From positions 1 to 5,812 of the forward strand of contig JAIOSR010000022.1 in the NCBI GenBank assembly GCA_021107495.1: 5,812 nucleotides of DNA, in the 5' to 3' direction. The notes beneath the pieces were generated by a model. That model searched no databases, was not told where the DNA came from, and saw only the letters and a list, made by a program, of their open reading frames with translations. A program made the position numbers and the translations under genes. This stretch comes from Desulfobacterales bacterium (GTDB lineage Bacteria; Desulfobacterota; DSM-4660; Desulfatiglandales; Desulfatiglandaceae). Positions 1 to 5,213 of this stretch are shown piece by piece. Every line of letters starts with the position of its first letter. The first letter of the stretch is position 1.

Positions 1-231
1 GTCAGCGTCGGAGGCATCCTTTTGGAAACCCATCACCCCCTAAAACAAGGCCAGACAGTTGTGATAACAATAGCATTAAAAGAGGATATAGTTGAGATCA
101 ATGGCCATGTTGTCTACATAACACCCTCTGAGGACAAGCTCTTTTGTTCAGGGATCGAGTTTGCGGAAATAGATAAGGAGGGTGAACGAGTCGTTAAAAA
201 TTATATTGATGCACTAAAAGCGGAAGGATAA
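1..231 (+). CDS. PilZ-domain protein, C-terminal part (5' end outside window)
   Basis: The reading frame is open from the first base to the TAA at 229-231, so the gene begins upstream; 76 residues are visible. They open with VSVGGILLE, which fits the D/N-x-S-x-x-G strand of PilZ domains with the acidic residue just outside the window. Alternating hydrophobic beta strands follow (QTVVITIAL, EINGHVVYI), then the typical closing GIEFAEID and a C-terminal helix ending in NYIDALKAEG. PilZ domains bind cyclic di-GMP through an RxxxR motif and the D/NxSxxG motif; the arginine motif would lie upstream and cannot be checked. The internal TTG at position 22 lies inside the domain and is not a credible start. 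The gene converges on the GTPase cluster. Whether it is a lone PilZ protein or the tail of a larger receptor cannot be told. The family call is fairly firm. Confidence 0.72.
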   Translation, partial: VSVGGILLETHHPLKQGQTVVITIALKEDIVEINGHVVYITPSEDKLFCSGIEFAEIDKEGERVVKNYIDALKAEG

Positions 232-259
232 GTTGCATGTCGGCATTTCGTCAACTTAT
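228..259 (+). terminator. Possible hairpin terminator at end of PilZ gene
   Basis: A perfect 8-bp inverted repeat, ATAAGTTG (228-235) and CAACTTAT (252-259), encloses a 16-nt loop and includes the stop codon of the PilZ gene. The stem is AT-rich and no clear T-run follows, so it is at best a weak intrinsic terminator or a 3'-end-stabilising structure. Confidence 0.3.
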
Positions 260-401
260 TGAAATTATAAGCCTTTTGATGGCAAGCTGTTTGTATTATT
301 GGCATGGAACATTGGGGCTAAAAGCGGAATGAAACTATTTAAATTGTCAAAAATTCCTTCAAACCCATCATTCCAATTGTGAACGAAACGAACTTAGTCC
401 C
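232..401. other. Intergenic gap between convergent genes
   Basis: About 170 bp lie between the stop of the PilZ gene and the stop of the PATAN/CNB gene. No coding frame or RNA gene was recognised. Besides the hairpin at its left edge, there is a spaced 7-bp inverted repeat, GGAATGA at 326-332 and TCATTCC at 368-374. It could pair in either transcript, but no T-run accompanies it. The sequence is AT-rich and otherwise featureless. Confidence 0.5.
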
Positions 402-1583
402 CTATTTTACATCCCGTAAATGACACGCCAATCCGGTTGTAGCGGAAATGCAACTCCCTACATTGTAAATCAGGTTTTTAAACGTCCCTGAAAGCTGATC
501 GTATTCTTTCTGGAGGGTTTCCGGATCCAGTTTGCTGACCTGTACGTCTTTTGACGCCAATATCGAGGCAAAACGAGGCTCATGGCCTATATCCATGAAC
601 GGCAGGTAGCCGAATATATCGTTTTTCTTGAGCGTCAATAACGGGATATCACCTTTCGGGGTCTGCCCTACCACATAGGTCTCACCTTCTGTTATGGTAA
701 ACAACTCCTCCTTTGAAGAACCTCTTTTTATGATCGGCTTCGTTTCCGCGGGCACCGCATCCTTCCCTGATTTTTTCATTTGCAATTCCAAGGCCCGGTC
801 CGTAATTCGTCTCAGCCTGCCATCCAGACTGATCAGAAATTTTTTAAAGTCCGGCGTCAGGCCCGAATACTGCCGAGAAAGAACGTCGGCATCCACAACA
901 CCCAACTGAACGTCACCAACAGCCGTAACAGTAGCGGTCCGGACAGCTTCTTTGCGCAAGAGAGCTGCGAAACCACCTATAAAGCAACCTTCTCCTAATC
1001 TGGCAACGGCCATGGTTCCGTCCGAGGTATCCCTGGTTACATCCACCATGCCTTCCAATATGACCCAGATCCATCTACCGTGACCGCCCTCTTTTACGAT
1101 CCTACCTCCATCAAAAAAGCTATCTTCACTAATGACATAAACATAGTCCACTAAAGGACCTTTAATTGCGGGCAGGGCCCCGCTTTTTCCACCTTTTGTT
1201 TGCGCTGCTTGCGCGCCGGGCTCACCGGGCAAGGGCGTGGGCCCTATCTTTTCGATCAACCCATCGTCCAGCATCCTCAAGGCGTCTAATATAATCTGCA
1301 TCCGGCTGTTGTTAATCACACGCCCTATTTTAATTTTTTCTTCAAAAAATTCGAATCTTCCTTCAGACCATCCAAACAGGGCATAAATGGCGTCCAGACC
1401 GTTTGTATTACCCATGGTAGCATTTATAGGTTCACCCTTATCAAAATATACGACGCCGGGGTTCGGGGCATGCTGGCTCGTAATTTGAAGCCTGCCGGTG
1501 CTGTTATTTGAACCAAGGGTTTGAAAGATATCCGGCAAACTTATAAAACTCAGGGCACCTGCAAACACAACTTTTTTATCCAT
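402..1583 (-). CDS. PATAN (DUF4388) protein with two cyclic-nucleotide-binding-like domains
   Basis: This 393-aa soluble protein has no signal peptide or membrane segment. Residues 5-115 match a PATAN/DUF4388 domain: a helix LPDIFQTLG, then TGRLQI, VVYFDKGEPINA, DAIYALFGWSEGRFEF and a closing helix. This domain is common in deltaproteobacterial and cyanobacterial signalling proteins. A Gly/Ala/Pro linker (116-140) leads to a CRP-like cNMP-binding domain (about 145-265). A second, weaker copy spans about 283-385. The phosphate-binding cassettes are atypical. The first, at 201-219, keeps RTATV (Arg215) but lacks the usual FGE glutamate. The second, at 323-340, reads IFGYLPF with PRFAS (Arg337). 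No DNA-binding domain follows, so this is not a CRP-type regulator. The start ATG is preceded by GAGGAA, which overlaps the GTPase gene stop 9 nt away, so the two are probably co-translated. Its role as effector or sensor for the GTPase is inferred. Confidence 0.85.
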   Translation of the reverse strand: MDKKVVFAGALSFISLPDIFQTLGSNNSTGRLQITSQHAPNPGVVYFDKGEPINATMGNTNGLDAIYALFGWSEGRFEFFEEKIKIGRVINNSRMQIILDALRMLDDGLIEKIGPTPLPGEPGAQAAQTKGGKSGALPAIKGPLVDYVYVISEDSFFDGGRIVKEGGHGRWIWVILEGMVDVTRDTSDGTMAVARLGEGCFIGGFAALLRKEAVRTATVTAVGDVQLGVVDADVLSRQYSGLTPDFKKFLISLDGRLRRITDRALELQMKKSGKDAVPAETKPIIKRGSSKEELFTITEGETYVVGQTPKGDIPLLTLKKNDIFGYLPFMDIGHEPRFASILASKDVQVSKLDPETLQKEYDQLSGTFKNLIYNVGSCISATTGLACHLRDVK

Positions 1584-1589
1584 GTTCTT

Positions 1590-1595
1590 CCTCTA
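1590..1595 (-). promoter_or_regulatory. Ribosome binding site overlapping GTPase stop codon
   Basis: On the minus strand the sequence TAGAGGAAGAAC precedes the ATG at 1583. The GAGG lies 6 nt from the start and overlaps the TAG stop of the GTPase gene, which fixes the start of the PATAN/CNB gene and suggests translational coupling. Confidence 0.65.
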
Positions 1596-2207
1596 TCCCG
1601 CCCATTTCAGTTCCTTTTGGAGCTCAAGCAACGTCAGTTTCATGCATTCCTTCAGGGTCGGCCACACACCGGTTCCCTTGACAGCGCTTGCAGCAAAAGA
1701 CGGCGCCTTTAGCTTGCTGTTCAGGTCTCGCTCTAAGACATCTTCAGGCAAAATGGGAAAACCCTCTTCGGCAAGATCTCGCTTGTTGTATTGAATAATC
1801 AGGGGAAGTTTGAATATACTGTGGCCCTGCTCTTTAAGATTCCCCTGCAAATCCTTCAAAGACAACAGATTGGCTTTCCTGCGCACCTCAAGTGAATCTG
1901 CAACAAAGACCACGCCGTCAACACCCTTGAGGACCATTTTCCTGGTAGAGCTGTATTTTTGTTGGCCTGGTACCGTGTAAAGCTGGATCATGACATCGCA
2001 GCCCCTGATCTTACCCAGACCCATGGGCAGAAAATCAAAAAAGAGTGTTCGGTCGCCTTTGGTGTCAATGGAAACCATATCACCCGACGTGGTTTTCTTG
2101 AACGCCTTGAAAACATATTCCAGGTTGGTGGTTTTCCCGCAACGCCCCGGGCCGTAATAGACTATTTTACACTCAATGACCCTCTCTTTAAAATTGAAAT
2201 TAGCCAT
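1593..2207 (-). CDS. MglA-like Ras-superfamily small GTPase
   Basis: This 204-aa protein is a bacterial small GTPase of the MglA type, close to the usual length of about 195 aa. The P-loop GPGRCGKT is at 19-26. DRTLFFDFLP (52-61) carries Arg53, the position of the intrinsic arginine finger in Myxococcus xanthus MglA. The switch II signature TVPGQ (78-82) has Thr where Ras has Asp and a glutamine at 82. NKRD (141-144) gives guanine specificity, and SAVKG (174-178) fits the G5 loop. MglA cycles between GDP and GTP states at the cell pole or membrane to set motility polarity; here motility is only one possibility. There is no lipidation signal. The cognate activator MglB is not in the window. 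The gene sits 131 bp after the TPR-like gene and 9 nt before the PATAN/CNB gene. No clear Shine-Dalgarno precedes the ATG; nevertheless the start matches the MglA N-terminus. Confidence 0.92.
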   Translation of the reverse strand: MANFNFKERVIECKIVYYGPGRCGKTTNLEYVFKAFKKTTSGDMVSIDTKGDRTLFFDFLPMGLGKIRGCDVMIQLYTVPGQQKYSSTRKMVLKGVDGVVFVADSLEVRRKANLLSLKDLQGNLKEQGHSIFKLPLIIQYNKRDLAEEGFPILPEDVLERDLNSKLKAPSFAASAVKGTGVWPTLKECMKLTLLELQKELKWAG

Positions 2208-2264
2208 AATTCAATTGTACAGGAATTTTCCTTTTTCTAAAGCTGTAATAGCTCAATTAGTAGC

Positions 2265-2283
2265 GGCATTAGTCAATAATGCC
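2265..2283. promoter_or_regulatory. Perfect 7-bp dyad upstream of the GTPase gene
   Basis: GGCATTA (2265-2271) and TAATGCC (2277-2283) form a perfect inverted repeat around a 5-nt spacer, 58 bp upstream of the GTPase start. The size (19 bp) suits an operator for a dimeric regulator, and read on the minus strand the centre contains TTGACT, a -35-like hexamer. A matching -10 is poor: the nearest candidate, TATTAC, is 20 nt away. As RNA it would form a 7-bp hairpin without a following T-run. Either function is an inference. Confidence 0.45.
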
Positions 2284-2330
2284 TCGAAGGACGCCGGTCA
2301 TTATTCAAAAAATGTCCGCATGAATTCGAG
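2283..2330 (-). other. Imperfect stem-loop in the TPR-GTPase gap
   Basis: On the plus strand CTCGAA (2283-2288) pairs with TTCGAG (2325-2330), and GGAC (2289-2292) with GTCC (2314-2317). The result is a 10-bp interrupted stem with a 7-nt bulge and a 21-nt AT-rich loop. It lies next to the 7-bp dyad and starts 8 nt after the stop of the TPR-like gene. It may protect the mRNA 3' end or attenuate transcription into the GTPase gene; no T-run supports a classical terminator. Confidence 0.35.
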
Positions 2331-2338
2331 TCCTCCAA

Positions 2339-3250
2339 TCAGGGCGAATCAGCATTAATTGCTATTTCCAACAAATAGTCCCCTTGCTTTGGGCCATCCT
2401 TTATCTCTGTCTTTCCGAAGAGAACACCGTTTGCCCTGAAAAAACCTATGGGCGAAAAGCACTGGATGTCCGATAACGCCATGCCGGTCTTAACTGAAGC
2501 CAAAAGGTCTTTCCGTCTGGCCGGAATAATAACGCTCACACTATTACCCGACTGAAAAGTAACGTCGAACTCAACGGTTTCGCCTTTCAAAGGCCCACTC
2601 TCCAATTGAATACTGATCGAAGACAGGTCGAGGACGGCATCTTCCTCTTCGTCTTCTTTGCCGCCTTCGGCAGGCGCTTCGTCCAACTTTGGGATTTCGG
2701 CCTTGATACCTTTCTTTTCAAATGTACTATTAAGAAATGCTCGAATCTGTTTCAGTTGCGGCCTTGACAATGACTCGCGTGACACCCACTGGCCGAATTG
2801 AGCAACTGCCGCTTCCGCTGTTGAAAAGGACAGGAGACATGTAATAATGTTCTTGGCCACAACGACAGGCAAGACCCCTTGTTTTAGCAGTTTCTTAAAT
2901 TGCTCTAAGGCCTGCTCATATTGTCCGAATTTGGCTAAGGCTACGGCCCCTTCAATGGCCGCCTTATCTTTATCTTTAGAAAATGAAAACCTCTTTCTGA
3001 TTAGATTGTGCTGAGATTCAGAAAGTTCGGGGACCTCGGGAGCCTCATCAATTTCAGTCAGCTTTTCCTCCACGGCTCTCATTTTTTCCCGAACCGCATC
3101 CATCAATTTCTCACGATTACCGAGTTGTCTGCTACTTTCGATAATTTGAAGAACGTTAAGATATTTGTCTTTAGATTGAGTTAACAGACTCTGTTTTTTA
3201 TAAAGTTCAGCCTCTTTTAGCAAAGATCTTATTCGGTCTTTGTCGGACAT
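2339..3250 (-). CDS. TPR-like protein with unrecognised C-terminal beta domain
   Basis: The 303-aa product is soluble and highly charged. The N-terminal 70 residues form helices with a TPR-like pattern (EAELYKKQSLLTQSKDKYLNVL, 13-34 region) and a probable coiled coil (about 45-68). Residues 95-180 are again helical, with the TPR-like stretch AKFGQYEQALEQFKKLL at 106-122. An acidic linker around 195-206 precedes a predicted beta-rich domain (about 207-300) containing SVSVIIPARRKDLL and PIGFFRANGVLFG, which I do not recognise. TPR repeats mediate protein-protein contacts, so an adaptor or scaffold for the GTPase system is the simplest inference. The ATG at 3250 is preceded by a modest AAAGG at 8-nt spacing and by a strong promoter. 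It is the first gene of the cluster, followed by a 131-bp gap before the GTPase gene. The coding call is strong; the function is unknown. Confidence 0.78.
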   Translation of the reverse strand: MSDKDRIRSLLKEAELYKKQSLLTQSKDKYLNVLQIIESSRQLGNREKLMDAVREKMRAVEEKLTEIDEAPEVPELSESQHNLIRKRFSFSKDKDKAAIEGAVALAKFGQYEQALEQFKKLLKQGVLPVVVAKNIITCLLSFSTAEAAVAQFGQWVSRESLSRPQLKQIRAFLNSTFEKKGIKAEIPKLDEAPAEGGKEDEEEDAVLDLSSISIQLESGPLKGETVEFDVTFQSGNSVSVIIPARRKDLLASVKTGMALSDIQCFSPIGFFRANGVLFGKTEIKDGPKQGDYLLEIAINADSP

Positions 3251-3301
3251 TTTTTATGCCTTTGCCCCTAAAGTTAACACAATTATTTTATAGAGCGTAG
3301 T

Positions 3302-3330
3302 ATTATGTAGATAAAATCAGGAATTGTCAA
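3302..3330 (-). promoter_or_regulatory. Sigma70-type promoter for the TPR/GTPase/PATAN cluster
   Basis: On the minus strand a perfect -35 hexamer TTGACA (3330-3325) is separated by exactly 17 nt from CATAAT (3307-3302), which matches five of six bases of the -10 consensus. Transcription would start near 3295 and give a leader of about 45 nt before the ATG at 3250. The short palindrome AATTG-T-CAATT (3322-3332) overlaps the -35 box, so a repressor could act there; that part is inference. Confidence 0.7.
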
Positions 3331-3349
3331 TTGTGATCAGCTATGCGGC

Positions 3350-3380
3350 AAAAATTACGGTGAGAGACTCGATGTTCTCT
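3350..3380 (-). terminator. Weak candidate terminator after the thiolase/DUF35 operon
   Basis: Read on the minus strand, AGAGA and TCTCT (3380-3376 and 3367-3363) form a 5-bp stem with an 8-nt loop, followed after 8 nt by TTTTT (3354-3350). The position, between the metabolic operon and the promoter of the next cluster, is right for a terminator, but the stem is short and the T-run too distant, so this is tentative. Confidence 0.22.
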
Positions 3381-3523
3381 TAACGACGCCCTGCCCAGTA
3401 CTCCGGGTCCGTTTCTCTCCGAATCTTAGGGTCGTGCCTTTACGAGTCGGAGGCCAGGCAGGAGGGTAGCGCCTAGTCCTCGTCCGGGCCAGGGGGTTTA
3501 TATGCGGCCCTTCTGGTGTTCCT
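3351..3523. other. GC-rich, hairpin-forming intergenic stretch, identity unknown
   Basis: About 170 bp after the stop of the DUF35 gene are clearly richer in G+C than the AT-rich promoter region beside them, and no convincing gene is present. Two nested stems, CCTGCC (3390-3395) with GGCAGG (3457-3462) and CTCCG (3401-3405) with CGGAG (3448-3452), would form a long hairpin with a small internal loop. GACTCG (3366-3371) is also complementary to CGAGTC (3443-3448), which competes with it. TATGCGGC occurs on both sides (3342-3349 and 3501-3508). It could be a dispersed repeat, a remnant of an inserted element, a structured RNA or a 3' UTR. A minus-strand open frame across it (GTG start, very basic) looks spurious. 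Confidence 0.45.
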
Positions 3524-3931
3524 CTAATCCGCTGCCAATGAAAAGGTGACCACGCGGGAATCGCCACCTGAATAGTTATCACCCTTGACGATCTGGTTAC
3601 CTAATCTGACCTTTTTGCCGATCAGGCTCATGTCCGCGTCATCAGGGTTGATATCCACCAGGTTTCCCATGACCCAGGCCCCTTCATCAATTTCCGCCAT
3701 GGCAACCACATAGGGAGCGGTGAAGCCCATTGGCGGGACACGGACAACCGTAAAAGTGCGCAGGGTCCCGTGTCCCTCTATTTCGGTTATATTCAGATCG
3801 GACCCGTTACATTCCCGGCACAGGGACTTGGGCGGAAAGGTCACAGCATCACACCCATTGCACTTGAGGCCCAAAAGCTTCCCTTGTTCAAGGCCTTGCT
3901 GGTATTGATCATAAGTAAGTTTGTAGTCCAT
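3524..3931 (-). CDS. DUF35 zinc-ribbon/OB-fold protein, thiolase partner subunit
   Basis: The 135-aa protein has the standard two-part DUF35 architecture. An N-terminal helix is followed by a rubredoxin-like zinc ribbon with Cys24-x2-Cys27 and Cys38-x2-Cys41. An OB-fold then begins with GHGTLRTFTVVRVPP (53-67) and continues through PYVVAMAEI and LVDI. In characterised cases such as BbsA, ChsH2 and archaeal HMG-CoA synthase complexes, these proteins bind a thiolase or other acyl-CoA enzyme and help place the acyl-CoA substrate. All four zinc cysteines are present, so the subunit looks intact. Its ATG lies 3 nt after the stop of the thiolase gene, and its Shine-Dalgarno lies within the last thiolase codons, so the two should be made together. 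By analogy it forms a complex with that thiolase. The family call is firm; the substrate is unknown. Confidence 0.92.
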   Translation of the reverse strand: MDYKLTYDQYQQGLEQGKLLGLKCNGCDAVTFPPKSLCRECNGSDLNITEIEGHGTLRTFTVVRVPPMGFTAPYVVAMAEIDEGAWVMGNLVDINPDDADMSLIGKKVRLGNQIVKGDNYSGGDSRVVTFSLAAD

Positions 3932-3934
3932 TTC

Positions 3935-5101
3935 TTAACTCCTCAGGATGATATTACATATCGTTCCGAAATCCCCTCCCAGGGTGTCAACCAAACCAAC
4001 CCGGGCGCCTTCAACCTGTCGAGGCCCGCTTTCTTCCCTGAGCTGTTCCACAATTTCCGTTACCTGTGCGGCCCCGGTAGCGCCTATTGGGTGCCCTTTG
4101 GCCTTGAGACCCCCCGATGGATTGACCGCCACCTTACCCCCCAAATATGTCTCTCTTTTGGTGGCGGCATCATATGCCTTTCCGAATTCATAAAATCCGA
4201 AACTTTCCAGGGCTAAGATCTCTGCAATGGTAAAACAGTCATGCAGTTCCACCACGTCGATATCATCCGGACCGAGTCCCGCTTCCCTGTAGGCCTGGGC
4301 AACCGACTCTTCTCTCGACCTGACCCGTGTGATGTCCTTCTGAAGATAAAGAGGCCCACACGATGCCTGTCCCATTCCTGCGATATAAACGGGCTTTTTC
4401 GAAAAATCCTTAGCCCTTCCGGCTTCTGCCACCACCACGGCCGCTGCTCCGTCCGAAAAGGGACAACAATCGAAAAGCTGGAGTGGGTCCGCCACCATCA
4501 TGCCGTCCAATACGGTATTTACGTCTATTTCCTTTTGAAAATGGGCCTTCGGATTCATAGAGCCGTGGTAATGGTTCTTGACCGCTACCTCGGCCATGTT
4601 TAGCTTTAATTCCTTTAAAGGTATACCATACTTGTCCGAATACATGTGGGCTGCCATGGCAAACACACCCGGGAAAGTCAATCCCGGTCTTGATTCATAT
4701 TGTGCATGGTGCCCCATGGCAAAGGTCTTTGTGGCCAATGGGGTACCCATGGCGCAGGCCCGCTCCGTGCCCCCTGCCAGGACGACGTCATAGATACCGG
4801 CTCCCACTAAAAGGGCCGCATGACGGATAGCCACGGTAGCCGTGGCACACGCCGACTCAAACCGTGTGGCAGGCGCAGATATGGGCAATCCCAATTCCGC
4901 ATGAGCAAATGGGGCCATGTGCATTTGACCTTCTTCAAAGTCACCCAGGCAGTTTCCGAAATAAAGGGCCTCCATGTCCTTTGGCTCAAGGTTGGATTGG
5001 GCAATGGCCTCAAGACCTGCCTCGGCAAACATCTCCAGATTCGTCTTTTCAGAAACACCGAATTTGGTCATGGCCACACTTAAAATGGCAACTTGTCTCA
5101 T
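3935..5101 (-). CDS. Thiolase (SCP2-type acyl-CoA C-acyltransferase)
   Basis: With the start at 5101 the protein has 388 residues, the usual thiolase size. An upstream in-frame GTG at 5143 has no ribosome site, whereas AGGAGG lies 5 nt before the ATG at 5101, so the 14-residue extension is rejected. The nucleophile is Cys85 in ESACATA. HDCF (287-290) gives His287 and Cys289, and GHPIGATG (336-343) gives His337. HDCF in place of NEAF marks the SCP2-thiolase class. In that class the HDCF cysteine takes the acid/base role, and the C-terminal CxG cysteine is absent, as here (DTLGGD, 372-377). The enzyme should cleave a 3-oxoacyl-CoA with CoA in the cytoplasm. The following DUF35 gene fits a heteromeric thiolase such as BbsAB, and the upstream dehydrogenase would supply its substrate. 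A non-thiolytic DUF35-dependent role, or an aldolase, cannot be excluded. Confidence 0.9.
   Translation of the reverse strand: MRQVAILSVAMTKFGVSEKTNLEMFAEAGLEAIAQSNLEPKDMEALYFGNCLGDFEEGQMHMAPFAHAELGLPISAPATRFESACATATVAIRHAALLVGAGIYDVVLAGGTERACAMGTPLATKTFAMGHHAQYESRPGLTFPGVFAMAAHMYSDKYGIPLKELKLNMAEVAVKNHYHGSMNPKAHFQKEIDVNTVLDGMMVADPLQLFDCCPFSDGAAAVVVAEAGRAKDFSKKPVYIAGMGQASCGPLYLQKDITRVRSREESVAQAYREAGLGPDDIDVVELHDCFTIAEILALESFGFYEFGKAYDAATKRETYLGGKVAVNPSGGLKAKGHPIGATGAAQVTEIVEQLREESGPRQVEGARVGLVDTLGGDFGTICNIILRS
3939..3945 (-). promoter_or_regulatory. Ribosome binding site inside the thiolase 3' end
   Basis: TGAGGAG on the minus strand lies 7 nt before the ATG of the DUF35 gene. It is embedded in the last sense codons of the thiolase, with the TAA stop (3937-3935) between it and the start. 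This arrangement favours coupled, balanced translation of the two subunits. Confidence 0.75.
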
Positions 5102-5213
5102 GGTATCCTCCTTAATCGGCCTATTTCGGTGGGCAGTGCGCACCGTAAGTCCTCAATAAGTTTGGGGATCCGATCTCTGACTTCTGACATTTGGCTCCCG
5201 CATCCTTTTCTTG
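5102..5213 (-). other. Gap between dehydrogenase and thiolase genes with RBS and small hairpin
   Basis: These 112 bp hold a strong Shine-Dalgarno AGGAGG (5112-5107) for the thiolase. A short inverted repeat, CGGTG (5127-5131) and CACCG (5141-5145), surrounds a 9-nt loop, about 25 bp upstream of the start. No clear promoter or gene was seen. The spacing is loose for an operon, but the strand and pathway agree. Confidence 0.5.

Noticed and set aside
326..374. Spaced inverted repeat GGAATGA/TCATTCC as terminator of the PATAN/CNB gene
   Set aside because: The 35-nt loop is long and no T-run follows on the minus strand, so it is recorded only as a note in the gap entry.
2240..2345. tRNA-like signals on the plus strand: a D-arm-like TAGCTCAATTAGTAGC and a T-loop-like TTCGAGTCC
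   Set aside because: The T stem does not pair (ATGAA against CCTCC), the acceptor ends do not pair, the candidate anticodon loop lacks U33 and the spacing is too long. The T-loop-like part also pairs with CTCGAA in another stem. At most a decayed tRNA.
3333..3341. Half of a CRP-like site (TGTGATCA) beside the promoter
   Set aside because: Only one half-site is present; no TCACA partner occurs at the required spacing.
3355..3582. Minus-strand open frame of 75 codons with a GTG start
   Set aside because: It overlaps the DUF35 gene in another frame, has no ribosome site, and its Arg/Pro/Thr-rich composition is what a GC-rich non-coding sequence gives.
3770..4216. Plus-strand open frame of 148 codons
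   Set aside because: It lies antisense to the DUF35 and thiolase genes, which have full family motifs, and it shows no domain of its own.
5102..5143. Longer thiolase start at GTG 5143
   Set aside because: No ribosome site precedes it, the added residues do not resemble a thiolase N-terminus, and AGGAGG is ideally placed for the ATG at 5101.
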